From an uncultured Jannaschia sp. (GTDB taxonomy: Bacteria; Pseudomonadota; Alphaproteobacteria; Rhodobacterales; Rhodobacteraceae): a DNA stretch of 21,048 nucleotides. Within the stretch, counting starts at the first letter, position 1, and every line of letters begins with the position of its first letter. This document shows positions 14,067 to 21,048 of the stretch, in pieces. The DNA is taken from assembly GCA_937916365.1 (NCBI GenBank), contig CALFSY010000161.1:1-21048 (forward strand). Direction: 5' to 3'. The notes below the pieces were generated by a model, which saw only the letters and a list, made by a program, of their open reading frames with translations, was not told the origin of the DNA and did no database searches. The translations under genes were made by a program, and so were the position numbers.

Positions 14067-14157
14067 TGTGGATAACTTTTTCATATATCTACCTTGTAAA
14101 GGATTTTTATAATCTATCCACAAATTATCAACTTATCCACATCATCATTTATCAACA
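14067..14157. other. DnaA-box cluster in an AT-rich intergenic region (candidate replication origin)
   Basis: The 476 bases between hisS and ileS (13860-14335) contain no convincing gene. Within 91 bases lie TGTGGATAA (14067-14075, a perfect box on the minus strand), CTATCCACA (14114-14122, one mismatch), TTATCAACT (14125-14133, two mismatches), TTATCCACA (14133-14141, perfect) and TTATCAACA (14149-14157, one mismatch). AT-rich sequence resembling a duplex-unwinding region lies on both sides (14025-14066 and 14080-14115). Genes diverge from it: hisS leftwards, ileS rightwards. This is the appearance of oriC, or at least of a DnaA-controlled regulatory region. I know of no rule placing oriC between hisS and ileS, so it stays a candidate. 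An open frame at 14066-14302 overlaps the cluster and is probably spurious. Confidence 0.55.
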
Positions 14158-14261
14158 TTATAGCGAAATATATCAATTAGTGTTCCATTGTCACACCGGC
14201 ATTTGTGTTCCAATCAAATACATGCCCATATTCTGTTTTTACTCTTGGTGCGCAAAGAGGC

Positions 14262-14290
14262 TTGAGCTATCGCGCCTCCAACCCTATTGC
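14262..14290 (+). promoter_or_regulatory. Candidate promoter of ileS
   Basis: TTGAGC (14262-14267) and TATTGC (14285-14290) are 17 bases apart. Transcription would begin near 14297 and leave a leader of about 39 bases containing AAAGGA before the ATG at 14336. Both boxes deviate by two bases from consensus. Confidence 0.45.
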
Positions 14291-14335
14291 CATGGCACAT
14301 AACACATCAACCGCTTTGCAAAGGACGGCATTCCC

Positions 14336-17293
14336 ATGTGCGCCGATACGCCCGAAACCGCACCCCTAGCCCGCGATGTCGATTACAAAGACACGCTGAA
14401 CCTGCCAAAAACGGAGTTTCCGATGCGGGCGGGCCTGCCCAAACGCGAACCTGGCTGGTTGGCCCGATGGGAAGCAATCGGCGTTTATGACAGGTTGCGC
14501 GAAAAGGCTGCAAAAGGGCAGGGGGAAAGAACACGTGCGCCCTTTACGTTGCATGACGGGCCGCCCTATGCCAACGGGCACCTGCATATTGGCCATGCGC
14601 TAAACAAGATCTTGAAAGATATGGTGGTGCGCAGCCAACAAATGATGGGCTTTGACGCGCGCTATGTGCCCGGGTGGGATTGCCATGGCCTGCCGATTGA
14701 GTGGAAGATCGAGGAGGAATACCGCAAAAAAGGCAAAAATAAAGACGAGGTCGACATTGTTGATTTTCGGCAAGAATGCCGCCGCTTCGCCGAAGGTTGG
14801 GTTGATGTGCAGCGGGCCGAGTTCAAACGCCTAGGCGTCACCGGCACATGGGATGCGCCCTATCTAACCATGGATTTTCACGCCGAGCGGGTGATCGCCG
14901 AAGAGTTCATGCAATTTGTGATGAACGGCGCGCTATATCAAGGGTCAAAACCTGTGATGTGGTCGCCGGTGGAAAAAACCGCCCTGGCCGAGGCCGAGGT
15001 CGAATATCACGATAAGGAAAGTTTTACGATCTGGGTCAAGTTTAAGGTGGTCGAAACCGGCGACCCAAACCTTGACGAAGCCTATGTTGTGATTTGGACA
15101 ACAACACCTTGGACCATGCCGTCAAATAAGGCGGTGGTGTGGGGCAAGGATATTTCCTATGGCCTTTATGAGGTCACCGACCGCCCCGCGCAATGCTGGG
15201 CACAAATCGGCGATCGCTATATTTTGGCCGACGCGCGCGCCGCCGATGTGATGACGCAGGCGCGCCTTGATGATACGATGTATCACCGCGTTCGTGATGT
15301 GACCCACGCGGATCTTGCAAAAATCCGGCTGACCCATCCGTTAAAGGGTGCGGTTGGATCAAACGGCGAATGGGACAATCTGCGCGATTTTCGCGCCGCC
15401 GAATTTGTAACTGAAACCGAAGGCACGGGGTTTGTGCATTGCGCGCCCAGCCACGGGATAGATGAATTTGAACTTTATCGCGACCTTGGAATGCTTGATC
15501 AGGTCATCACCTATAATGTTACCGAGGATGGATCATTTCGCGCCGACCTGCCCCTTTTTGGGGGTAAAAAAATCCTGAAACCAAATGGGAAAGAGGGCGA
15601 TGCAAACGCCGCCGTCATCGACACATTGGCCGCGGTTGGCGGGCTTTTGGCGCGGGGAAAGATCAAACATTCTTACCCGCATTCGTGGCGGTCAAAGGCG
15701 CCGGTTATCTATCGCAACACGCCACAATGGTTTGCCGCCATCGACCGCGCCATTGGGGGCGACACGACCCATGGCGCCACGATCCGCGAACGCGCGCTGG
15801 CCTCGATCGACCAACTTGTCACTTGGACCCCGCAAACGGGGCGCAATCGGTTGCATTCGATGGTGCAAACGCGGCCCGATTGGGTGCTATCGCGCCAACG
15901 CGCGTGGGGCGTGCCGCTGACCTGTTTTGTGAAAAAGGGCGCCACCCCCACCGATGATGATTTTCTGCTGCGTGATGCGGCCGTCAATGCCCGTATTCTT
16001 GATGCCTTCGGGGCCGAGGGCGCCGATGCCTGGTATAAACCTGGTGCCAAGGCGCGGTTTTTGGGCGCTGATTATGACCCCGATGCCTATGACCAAGTGT
16101 TTGATATTTTAGATGTGTGGTTTGATTCCGGATCCACCCATGCCTTTGTGTTGCGCGATCGGGCGGATGGCACGGATGATGGCATCGCCGATCTTTACCT
16201 GGAAGGCACCGATCAACATCGGGGGTGGTTTCAATCCTCGCTGCTGCAGGCGTGCGCCACCATGGGGCGTGCGCCCTATCGTGGCGTGCTAACCCATGGG
16301 TTCACGTTGGATGAAAAAGGCATGAAAATGTCAAAATCCATCGGCAACACCGTGGCCCCACAACAGGTGATTGACCAATACGGCGCCGACATCTTACGCC
16401 TGTGGGTCGCGCAATCGGATTATACCGCCGATTTGCGCATCGGGCCGGAAATTTTGAAGGGCGTGGCCGACAGTTACCGCCGCCTGCGCAACACAATGCG
16501 GTTTTTGTTGGGCGCGTTGGCCAATGTCACCGATGCCGACCATGTGGCCCTGCACGATATGCCCGATCTGGAACGCTGGGTGCTGCATCGGTTGGCCGAG
16601 CTGGACACAACAGTGCGCGAAGGATACGCAAAATATGATTTTCAGGGCGTGCTGCAGGCATTGTTCACCTTTGCCACCACCGATTTATCGGCGTTTTATT
16701 TCGATATTCGTAAGGATGTGCTGTATTGCGATGGCAATACCCCCCGCCGTCGCGCCGCGCACACGGTGCTAAGGTTGTTGTTTGAACGGTTGACCACCTG
16801 GTTGGCGCCCATTTTGGTTTTCACGATGGAGGAGGTGTGGCTGGAACGCCACCCCGGGCCTAACAGTTCGGTCCATTTGCACGACATGCCCCACACCCCG
16901 CCCGAATGGCGCGATGCGGCGCTGGCCGCGCGGTGGGCCGCGGTGCGCCACGTGCGCCGTGTGGTGACCGCCGCGTTAGAGGTTGAACGCCAAAACAAGG
17001 TCATCGGCGCATCGTTAGAGGCCGCGCCACAGGTTTATATCGCCGATCCCGCGCTGGCCACCACCCTAAAGGGCATGGATATGGCCGATATTTGCATCAC
17101 CTCGGCCCTTGATATTGTGCCGGGCCCCCCGCCGCCCGGGGCGTTTTGTTTAGACGACCCCGACATCGGGGTAACGTTTCGCAGGGCACAGGGGCAAAAA
17201 TGCCAGCGGTGTTGGAAAATCCTGCCCGATGTGGGCCTGCACGCCCACCCCGCCACCTGCGCGCGGTGTAACGCGGCGTTGGGAGAGCAATAA
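14336..17293 (+). CDS. ileS: Isoleucyl-tRNA synthetase
   Basis: A 985-residue class I synthetase that charges tRNA-Ile in the cytoplasm. The N-terminal part has HDGPPYANGHLHIGHALNK with the HIGH motif at 84-87, then PGWDCHGLPIEWKIE. The CP1 editing domain includes VIWTTTPWTMPSN and GTGFVHCAPSHGIDEF, so proofreading against valine should work. The core continues with SRQRAWGVPLTCF, DVWFDSGSTHAF, GTDQHRGWFQSSL and KMSKS at 664-668, followed by the anticodon-binding domain. The C-terminus carries a zinc site with Cys 956, 959, 975 and 978. It resembles the eubacterial, mupirocin-sensitive type (IleRS1) in having this zinc tail. AAGGA about 10 bases upstream supports the start. The gene is complete and faces away from hisS across the DnaA-box region. 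Confidence 0.98.
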   Translation: MCADTPETAPLARDVDYKDTLNLPKTEFPMRAGLPKREPGWLARWEAIGVYDRLREKAAKGQGERTRAPFTLHDGPPYANGHLHIGHALNKILKDMVVRSQQMMGFDARYVPGWDCHGLPIEWKIEEEYRKKGKNKDEVDIVDFRQECRRFAEGWVDVQRAEFKRLGVTGTWDAPYLTMDFHAERVIAEEFMQFVMNGALYQGSKPVMWSPVEKTALAEAEVEYHDKESFTIWVKFKVVETGDPNLDEAYVVIWTTTPWTMPSNKAVVWGKDISYGLYEVTDRPAQCWAQIGDRYILADARAADVMTQARLDDTMYHRVRDVTHADLAKIRLTHPLKGAVGSNGEWDNLRDFRAAEFVTETEGTGFVHCAPSHGIDEFELYRDLGMLDQVITYNVTEDGSFRADLPLFGGKKILKPNGKEGDANAAVIDTLAAVGGLLARGKIKHSYPHSWRSKAPVIYRNTPQWFAAIDRAIGGDTTHGATIRERALASIDQLVTWTPQTGRNRLHSMVQTRPDWVLSRQRAWGVPLTCFVKKGATPTDDDFLLRDAAVNARILDAFGAEGADAWYKPGAKARFLGADYDPDAYDQVFDILDVWFDSGSTHAFVLRDRADGTDDGIADLYLEGTDQHRGWFQSSLLQACATMGRAPYRGVLTHGFTLDEKGMKMSKSIGNTVAPQQVIDQYGADILRLWVAQSDYTADLRIGPEILKGVADSYRRLRNTMRFLLGALANVTDADHVALHDMPDLERWVLHRLAELDTTVREGYAKYDFQGVLQALFTFATTDLSAFYFDIRKDVLYCDGNTPRRRAAHTVLRLLFERLTTWLAPILVFTMEEVWLERHPGPNSSVHLHDMPHTPPEWRDAALAARWAAVRHVRRVVTAALEVERQNKVIGASLEAAPQVYIADPALATTLKGMDMADICITSALDIVPGPPPPGAFCLDDPDIGVTFRRAQGQKCQRCWKILPDVGLHAHPATCARCNAALGEQ

Positions 17294-17334
17294 ATAGCGC
17301 GTCGTGTTTAGACATTATTAAGATATGGACACCT

Positions 17335-17340
17335 TATAAT
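17335..17340 (+). promoter_or_regulatory. -10 element before the nuclease gene, with a possible four-codon leader ORF
   Basis: A consensus TATAAT lies 29 bases before the ATG at 17370; no good -35 is visible at the normal distance. Between them ATG CCG TTT GTG TGA (17352-17366) is preceded by AGGA 6 bases upstream and ends three bases before the nuclease ATG, which itself has no ribosome binding site. Ribosomes ending the short frame could restart on the nuclease. If transcription really starts near 17347, however, the AGGA would be outside the message. Confidence 0.35.
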
Positions 17341-17369
17341 TAGGAAAATTCATGCCGTTTGTGTGAACC

Positions 17370-17912
17370 ATGTCTGAATACATATCTTGGGCGTTTATAA
17401 TTTTTGTAGGGCTAATTACAGTATCTTGGCTTTTGAAAGCCAAGGATAAATCTGACTCCAAGCAGCAAAACCACCGTAGGGTTTCCCCCGTTTCCGGGGC
17501 GCCAAGGGATTTTTCTGGGGCTACACCACATCCACAAAAACAGCTTCTTGGCCCATGCTACGTCATTGATGGCGATACGATTGTCATTCGTAATGTGCGT
17601 ATAAGACTATGGGGCATTGATGCGCCGGAATTGGATCACCCCTATGGCCGCAATGCGAAATGGGCGCTTGTGCGCCTGACTCGTGGTTCCCATGTGACGG
17701 CGGTTTTTAAGGATGATGTATCGTATGATCGCATTGTGGCCCAATGTTTTTTGCCCGATGGAACTGATATATCAGAGCATCTGGTGCGGCAGGGTTTGGC
17801 GCTGGATTGGTATAAGTTTTCCGGCGGGCACTACCGATCTTTGGAACCCGCAGGTGTGCGGCGCAAATTATGGCGCTCCGATGCCCGTATGAAGGGCCAA
17901 TTTCCACCTTAA
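17370..17912 (+). CDS. Membrane-anchored staphylococcal-nuclease-like (thermonuclease) protein
   Basis: A 180-residue protein. Residues 5-22 (ISWAFIIFVGLITVSWLL) form one hydrophobic helix followed by the charged KAKDKSDSKQQNHRR, so the helix is likely an uncleaved anchor. After a linker (30-60) comes a compact SNase domain: CYVIDGDTIVIRNVRIRLWG, IDAPELDHPYG and YDRIVAQCFLPDGTDISEHL. By comparison with staphylococcal nuclease, Asp 69, Arg 79, Asp 84, Glu 87 and Arg 121 match its calcium-binding and catalytic residues, so an active Ca-dependent nuclease is plausible. The linker is rich in Pro and polar residues. The charge pattern (acidic N-terminus, basic after the helix) leaves the topology uncertain; the domain may face the cytoplasm or the periplasm. 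It lies 76 bases after ileS and probably has its own promoter. Confidence 0.87.
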   Translation: MSEYISWAFIIFVGLITVSWLLKAKDKSDSKQQNHRRVSPVSGAPRDFSGATPHPQKQLLGPCYVIDGDTIVIRNVRIRLWGIDAPELDHPYGRNAKWALVRLTRGSHVTAVFKDDVSYDRIVAQCFLPDGTDISEHLVRQGLALDWYKFSGGHYRSLEPAGVRRKLWRSDARMKGQFPP

Positions 17913-17913
17913 T

Positions 17914-17928
17914 GTGATACTGTATCAC
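17914..17928. repeat. 15-base palindrome (possible operator)
   Basis: GTGATAC and GTATCAC flank a single T, immediately after the TAA of the nuclease gene. Seven-base perfect arms with an odd centre look like a binding site for a dimeric regulator. No T run follows, so it is a poor terminator. GTGATA occurs again at about 17952, and GTGC-N10-GCAC directly follows the palindrome. The site lies about 220 bases upstream of the yghU start. The rest of 17913-18149 shows no gene. Confidence 0.35.
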
Positions 17929-18149
17929 GTGCAGTTTTGTGAGCACAGGGCGTGATAAAATGCTCTATCGTAGGATATGCACAGCAGGTATGAACTGGAT
18001 AGATACATGCACATCTTAAAATTCTTTGGCGGGTAATCACCGATCTGTGTTTTATTTTGCTTTTTGGTTGGGCATATCCCCCTTGGATCGGTGCATGGGG
18101 GGCTTACATCCACCACACCTTAACCGCGCGTAACAAAGGATGATCCGCC

Positions 18150-19007
18150 ATGACACAAACATACACACCCCCCAAAGTTTGGGTTTGGGATAAGGAAAAT
18201 GGTGGCCAATTCGCCAACGTCAATCGCCCGATTGCCGGGCCAACCCACGACAAAGATTTGCCCATAGGCAAACACCCATTTCAGCTTTATTCGATGGGCA
18301 CGCCCAATGGTGTCAAAGTGACTGTGTTGTTTGAAGAGCTTTTGGCCGCCGGGCACACGGGTGCGGAATACGATGCCTGGCTGATTAATATCGGGCAGGG
18401 GGATCAATTTGGATCGGGCTTTGTGGGCATAAACCCCAATTCAAAAATCCCCGCCTTGGTTGATCACACGGGGCCTGCGCCCCTAAACGTGTTTGAAAGT
18501 GGGGCAATTATGTTGCACCTGGCGGAAAAATTTGATGCCTTTCTTGCCCCGACCGCACGGGCCGAAATGTTATCGTGGTTGTTTTGGCAAATAGGGTCTG
18601 CGCCGTATCTGGGCGGCGGGTTCGGGCATTTTTATGCCTATGCGCCGGAAAAATTCGAATATCCCATAAACCGGTTCACCATGGAAACCAAACGCCAACT
18701 TGATGTGTTGGATCGCCATTTGGCCAATCGTAATTGGATGGCCGGCGGGGTTTACACGATTGCTGATATGGCAATCTGGGCCTGGTATGGGCAGTTAGTG
18801 TTAGGGCGGCAATATAATGCGGCGGAATTTTTGGATGTGGGCAGCTATCGCAACGTGGTCGAATGGGCCGAGCGCATTGATGCCCGCACGCCTGTGCAAC
18901 GCGGTCGCATGGTCAACCGGATGTCCGGTGAGCCGCACACACAGTTGCGCGAACGCCATGATGCAGCGGATTTTGAAACCAAAACCCAAGACAAAATCGG
19001 CAATTAA
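18150..19007 (+). CDS. yghU: YghU-type (nu-class) glutathione S-transferase / disulfide-bond oxidoreductase
   Basis: A 285-residue protein closely resembling E. coli YghU along its length: it begins MTQTYTPPKVWVWDKENGGQ, continues with FANVNRPIAGPTHDKDLPIG, then the thioredoxin-like domain with SMGTPNGVKVTVLFEELL (about 48-65) and NPNSKIPALVDHTGPAPLNV, and FESGAIMLHLAEKFDAFL. The C-terminal helical domain includes FGHFYAYAPEKFEYPINRFT and YTIADMAIWAWYGQLVLG, and the tail RERHDAADFETKTQDK is also YghU-like. The E. coli enzyme binds two glutathiones and reduces disulfides and organic hydroperoxides; the TPNG segment that contacts glutathione there is kept. AAAGGA sits 9 bases before the ATG. 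A hairpin follows the gene at 19032-19066. No partner gene is visible nearby. Confidence 0.95.
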   Translation: MTQTYTPPKVWVWDKENGGQFANVNRPIAGPTHDKDLPIGKHPFQLYSMGTPNGVKVTVLFEELLAAGHTGAEYDAWLINIGQGDQFGSGFVGINPNSKIPALVDHTGPAPLNVFESGAIMLHLAEKFDAFLAPTARAEMLSWLFWQIGSAPYLGGGFGHFYAYAPEKFEYPINRFTMETKRQLDVLDRHLANRNWMAGGVYTIADMAIWAWYGQLVLGRQYNAAEFLDVGSYRNVVEWAERIDARTPVQRGRMVNRMSGEPHTQLRERHDAADFETKTQDKIGN

Positions 19008-19031
19008 TCGTGCGTGACACCACAGATGCCA

Positions 19032-19066
19032 GTTATCAAGACCGCCATTGAGGCGGTTTTGATAAC
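19032..19066 (+). terminator. Long hairpin after yghU, probable terminator
   Basis: GTTATCAA-G-ACCGCC and GGCGGT-T-TTGATAAC form a continuous 15-base-pair stem (one G-U wobble) around the loop ATTGA. The wobble becomes a mismatch on the other strand, so it is made for plus-strand RNA. It starts 25 bases after the yghU stop. No T run follows, so it would be an imperfect intrinsic terminator or an mRNA end-protecting structure. Confidence 0.6.
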
Positions 19067-19166
19067 ATTGACACATGTGTTGAGGTAATGGGTAGCGGCC
19101 CTTGTTTTGCCCATGGAGTGTTTTGTAGGTCACATATCACAACCTGCCACATAAAACGACGCGGTC

Positions 19167-21048
19167 ATGGAAAAAACATTCGACGCAAAAACGGCCGAAC
19201 CCCGCATTTATGAACAATGGGAAACGCAAGGGTGTTTTGCCGCTGGGGCCAATGCCAAACCGGGCGCCGCGCCCTATTGCATTATGATCCCGCCCCCAAA
19301 CGTGACCGGCGTTTTGCATGTGGGCCATGCGTTTAACAACACATTACAGGATGTGTTGATCCGCTGGCACCGGATGCGTGGGTTTGACACGTTATGGCAG
19401 CCCGGCACCGATCACGCGGGCATCGCCACGCAAATGGTGGTCGAACGTGAATTGGCCAAAGATGGGGCCAACCAAACGCGCCAAGACATGGGGCGCGCGG
19501 CGTTTTTAGACCGCGTGTGGGCATGGAAACAAAGCTCTGGTGGCACCATTCGCCAACAACTCAAGCGTCTGGGCGCGTCGTGCGATTGGTCGCGCGAGGC
19601 CTTTACCATGTCCGGTGCCCCCGGCGCCCCTATGGGCGAGGATGGCAATTTCCACGACGCGGTGATTAAAGCGTTTGTTGACCTCCACAATCGTGGCCTG
19701 ATTTATCGGGGCCAACGCTTGGTCAACTGGGACCCGCATTTTGAAACCGCGATCAGCGACCTAGAGGTCGAAAACATCGACACCCCTGGGCATATGTGGC
19801 ATTTCAAATACCCCTTGGCGGGGGGCGAAACATACGATTATGTCGAACGCGATGCCGATGGAAACGTGACATTGCATGAGGTGCGCGATTATATCTCTAT
19901 CGCCACCACGCGCCCCGAAACCATGCTGGGCGATGGCGCGGTGGCCGTGCACCCCGATGATGCGCGGTATGCCCCCATTGTGGGCAAGCTGTGCGAAATT
20001 CCCGTGGGCCCACGCGACCACCGCCGCCTGATCCCAATCATCACCGACAACTACCCCGATCCTGCGTTTGGCTCGGGCGCGGTAAAAATCACCGGCGCGC
20101 ATGATTTTAACGATTATGCCGTGGCCAAACGTGCGGGTATTCCGATGTATCGGTTGATGGATCCCAAAGGTGCGCTGCGCAACGATGGCGCACCCTATGC
20201 AGACGCGGCAAGGGTTGCCCAAGCCGTGGCCAACGGCGACCGCACGCTGGCGGAGGCAGAGGTTGACGCGCTCAACCTTGTGCCCGATCACCTGCGCGGG
20301 TTGGATCGGTTCGTGGCCCGTGCGCGCGTGGTTGATGAAATCACCGCCGAGGGCCTGGCCGTCATGACCCGCGCCGATGACCCGCGCCTGGGCAACGCCG
20401 CGTTGAAACCGGGGGCCGAAGGCGCGGAGGCAGAGGTGCCATTGGTTGAGGCCAAGACCATCACCCAACCCTATGGTGATCGATCCAAGGTAGTGATTGA
20501 ACCCATGCTGACCGACCAATGGTTTGTGGACACTGCCAAGATTGTGCAGCCCGCGCTGGACGCCGTGCGCGATGGCCGCACACGCATTGTGCCCGACCAA
20601 CACCGCAAGGTCTATGAACATTGGTTGGAGAATATCGAACCCTGGACAATCTCGCGCCAACTGTGGTGGGGGCACCAGATTCCGGTGTGGTATGGGCCAT
20701 CATTCAGAAATAGCGCGTCCGCATCTTCAGAACGTCCCGACGACTACGATTGGCCAAATACTTTTAGCCATTGGGATTGGCTCTATGTGATGGGTCAAGC
20801 ACAAAGCTACTACGGCGATAGAGAGATCATAGAAGCTACCAGTAAAAATGAAGCTATTGCGTTAAATCAGCAACAATTAGGGTTATCTAACGGCCCACTA
20901 GACCGCGTATATCTTTGGCGCGACCCAGATGTGCTGGACACCCGGTTTTCGTGGGGCCTCTGGCCCATTGGCACGCTGGGTTGGCCCGGGGATACGGAGG
21001 CGCTGAAAAAATATTTTCCCACCTCTACCCTTGTCTCTGGCTTTGATA
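19167..21048 (+). CDS. valS: Valyl-tRNA synthetase, N-terminal two thirds (cut by the window edge)
   Basis: The frame from ATG 19167 is open to the right edge (627 codons). The protein starts MEKTFDAKTAEPRIYEQWET; IPPPNVTGVLHVGHAFNNTL carries the HIGH-type motif (HVGH, 51-54), then GTDHAGIATQMVVERELA, a CP1 editing domain with ISIATTRPETMLGDGAVAVH and AVKITGAHDFNDYAVAKRAG, and EPWTISRQLWWGHQIPVWYG. KMSKS and the anticodon domain lie outside the window. Two things are odd. The segment encoded at 20700-20917 is AT-richer with codons rarely used around it (AGA, TTA, ATA). The conserved motif LDTWFSS reads LDTRFSW, with Arg 593 and Trp 596. The start has no clear ribosome binding site. A 304-codon frame on the opposite strand at 19761-20675 is only a shadow. 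Confidence 0.95.
   Translation, partial: MEKTFDAKTAEPRIYEQWETQGCFAAGANAKPGAAPYCIMIPPPNVTGVLHVGHAFNNTLQDVLIRWHRMRGFDTLWQPGTDHAGIATQMVVERELAKDGANQTRQDMGRAAFLDRVWAWKQSSGGTIRQQLKRLGASCDWSREAFTMSGAPGAPMGEDGNFHDAVIKAFVDLHNRGLIYRGQRLVNWDPHFETAISDLEVENIDTPGHMWHFKYPLAGGETYDYVERDADGNVTLHEVRDYISIATTRPETMLGDGAVAVHPDDARYAPIVGKLCEIPVGPRDHRRLIPIITDNYPDPAFGSGAVKITGAHDFNDYAVAKRAGIPMYRLMDPKGALRNDGAPYADAARVAQAVANGDRTLAEAEVDALNLVPDHLRGLDRFVARARVVDEITAEGLAVMTRADDPRLGNAALKPGAEGAEAEVPLVEAKTITQPYGDRSKVVIEPMLTDQWFVDTAKIVQPALDAVRDGRTRIVPDQHRKVYEHWLENIEPWTISRQLWWGHQIPVWYGPSFRNSASASSERPDDYDWPNTFSHWDWLYVMGQAQSYYGDREIIEATSKNEAIALNQQQLGLSNGPLDRVYLWRDPDVLDTRFSWGLWPIGTLGWPGDTEALKKYFPTSTLVSGFD

Noticed and set aside
14066..14302. 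A 78-codon plus-strand open frame in the hisS-ileS gap
   Set aside because: It runs through the DnaA boxes, has no ribosome binding site and has the composition of non-coding AT-rich DNA.
18038..18093. CACCGATC and GATCGGTG, an inverted repeat upstream of yghU
   Set aside because: Eight-base arms around a 40-base loop with no inner structure are compatible with chance.
19761..20675. A 304-codon open frame on the minus strand
   Set aside because: It lies entirely opposite valS, which has clear synthetase motifs on the plus strand; the antisense protein is Gly- and His-rich with no recognisable domain.

Overview
The window looks like chromosomal DNA of an alphaproteobacterium, most probably a member of Rhodobacterales. 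The reasons are the family types: a 681-residue biotin-carrying propionyl-CoA carboxylase alpha subunit, an AdoCbl-dependent (class II) ribonucleotide reductase, a short HisG paired with HisZ in a tight hisS-hisZ-hisG operon, a DUF1489 protein, and a HisRS whose motif 2 loop has the alphaproteobacterial sequence. This assignment comes from recognising protein families by eye; no search was run. Nearly all of it is core housekeeping DNA of moderate GC content. The AT-richer stretches are the endonuclease-like gene with its flanks (about 4400-5650), a decayed membrane-protein locus (8750-10080), the hisS-ileS intergenic region (14000-14200) and a patch inside valS (20700-20917).

Layout, left to right. 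(1) 1-1722: a partial quinone-oxidoreductase-like gene and a MAPEG membrane protein on the minus strand, divergent from a LysR regulator that probably controls them. (2) 1849-5529, minus strand: pccA, a small unknown gene, and an endonuclease/exonuclease/phosphatase-fold protein. (3) 5605-8734, minus strand: rpsD with a palindromic terminator and a structured 5' leader, then nrdJ. (4) 8750-10080: a broken membrane-protein gene (one in-frame TAG plus one frameshift at a C run) and a large imperfect hairpin. (5) 10089-13859: a DUF1489 gene on the plus strand converging with the hisS-hisZ-hisG operon on the minus strand. (6) 13860-14335: a 476-base intergenic region with a dense DnaA-box cluster. 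(7) 14336-21048, plus strand: ileS, a membrane-anchored staphylococcal-nuclease-like protein, a YghU-type glutathione transferase, and the first 627 codons of valS, which runs off the right edge.

How the parts relate. The hisSZG operon links histidyl-tRNA synthesis to the first step of histidine biosynthesis, and ileS and valS give two more class I synthetases, so translation genes dominate the middle and right. The translation genes (rpsD, hisS, ileS, valS) all point away from the DnaA-box cluster at about 14.1 kb. That is the arrangement expected around a replication origin, so this is the most interesting candidate in the window, but it needs a whole-genome skew test.

Other points worth checking are the rpsD leader RNA (three hairpins, two of which fold properly only in the rpsD-sense strand), a probable leaderless hisS mRNA, and a ValRS in which the conserved tryptophan of the WFSS motif reads as arginine. 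I see no CRISPR array, insertion sequence, tRNA or rRNA gene, and no clear new defence or metabolic system.
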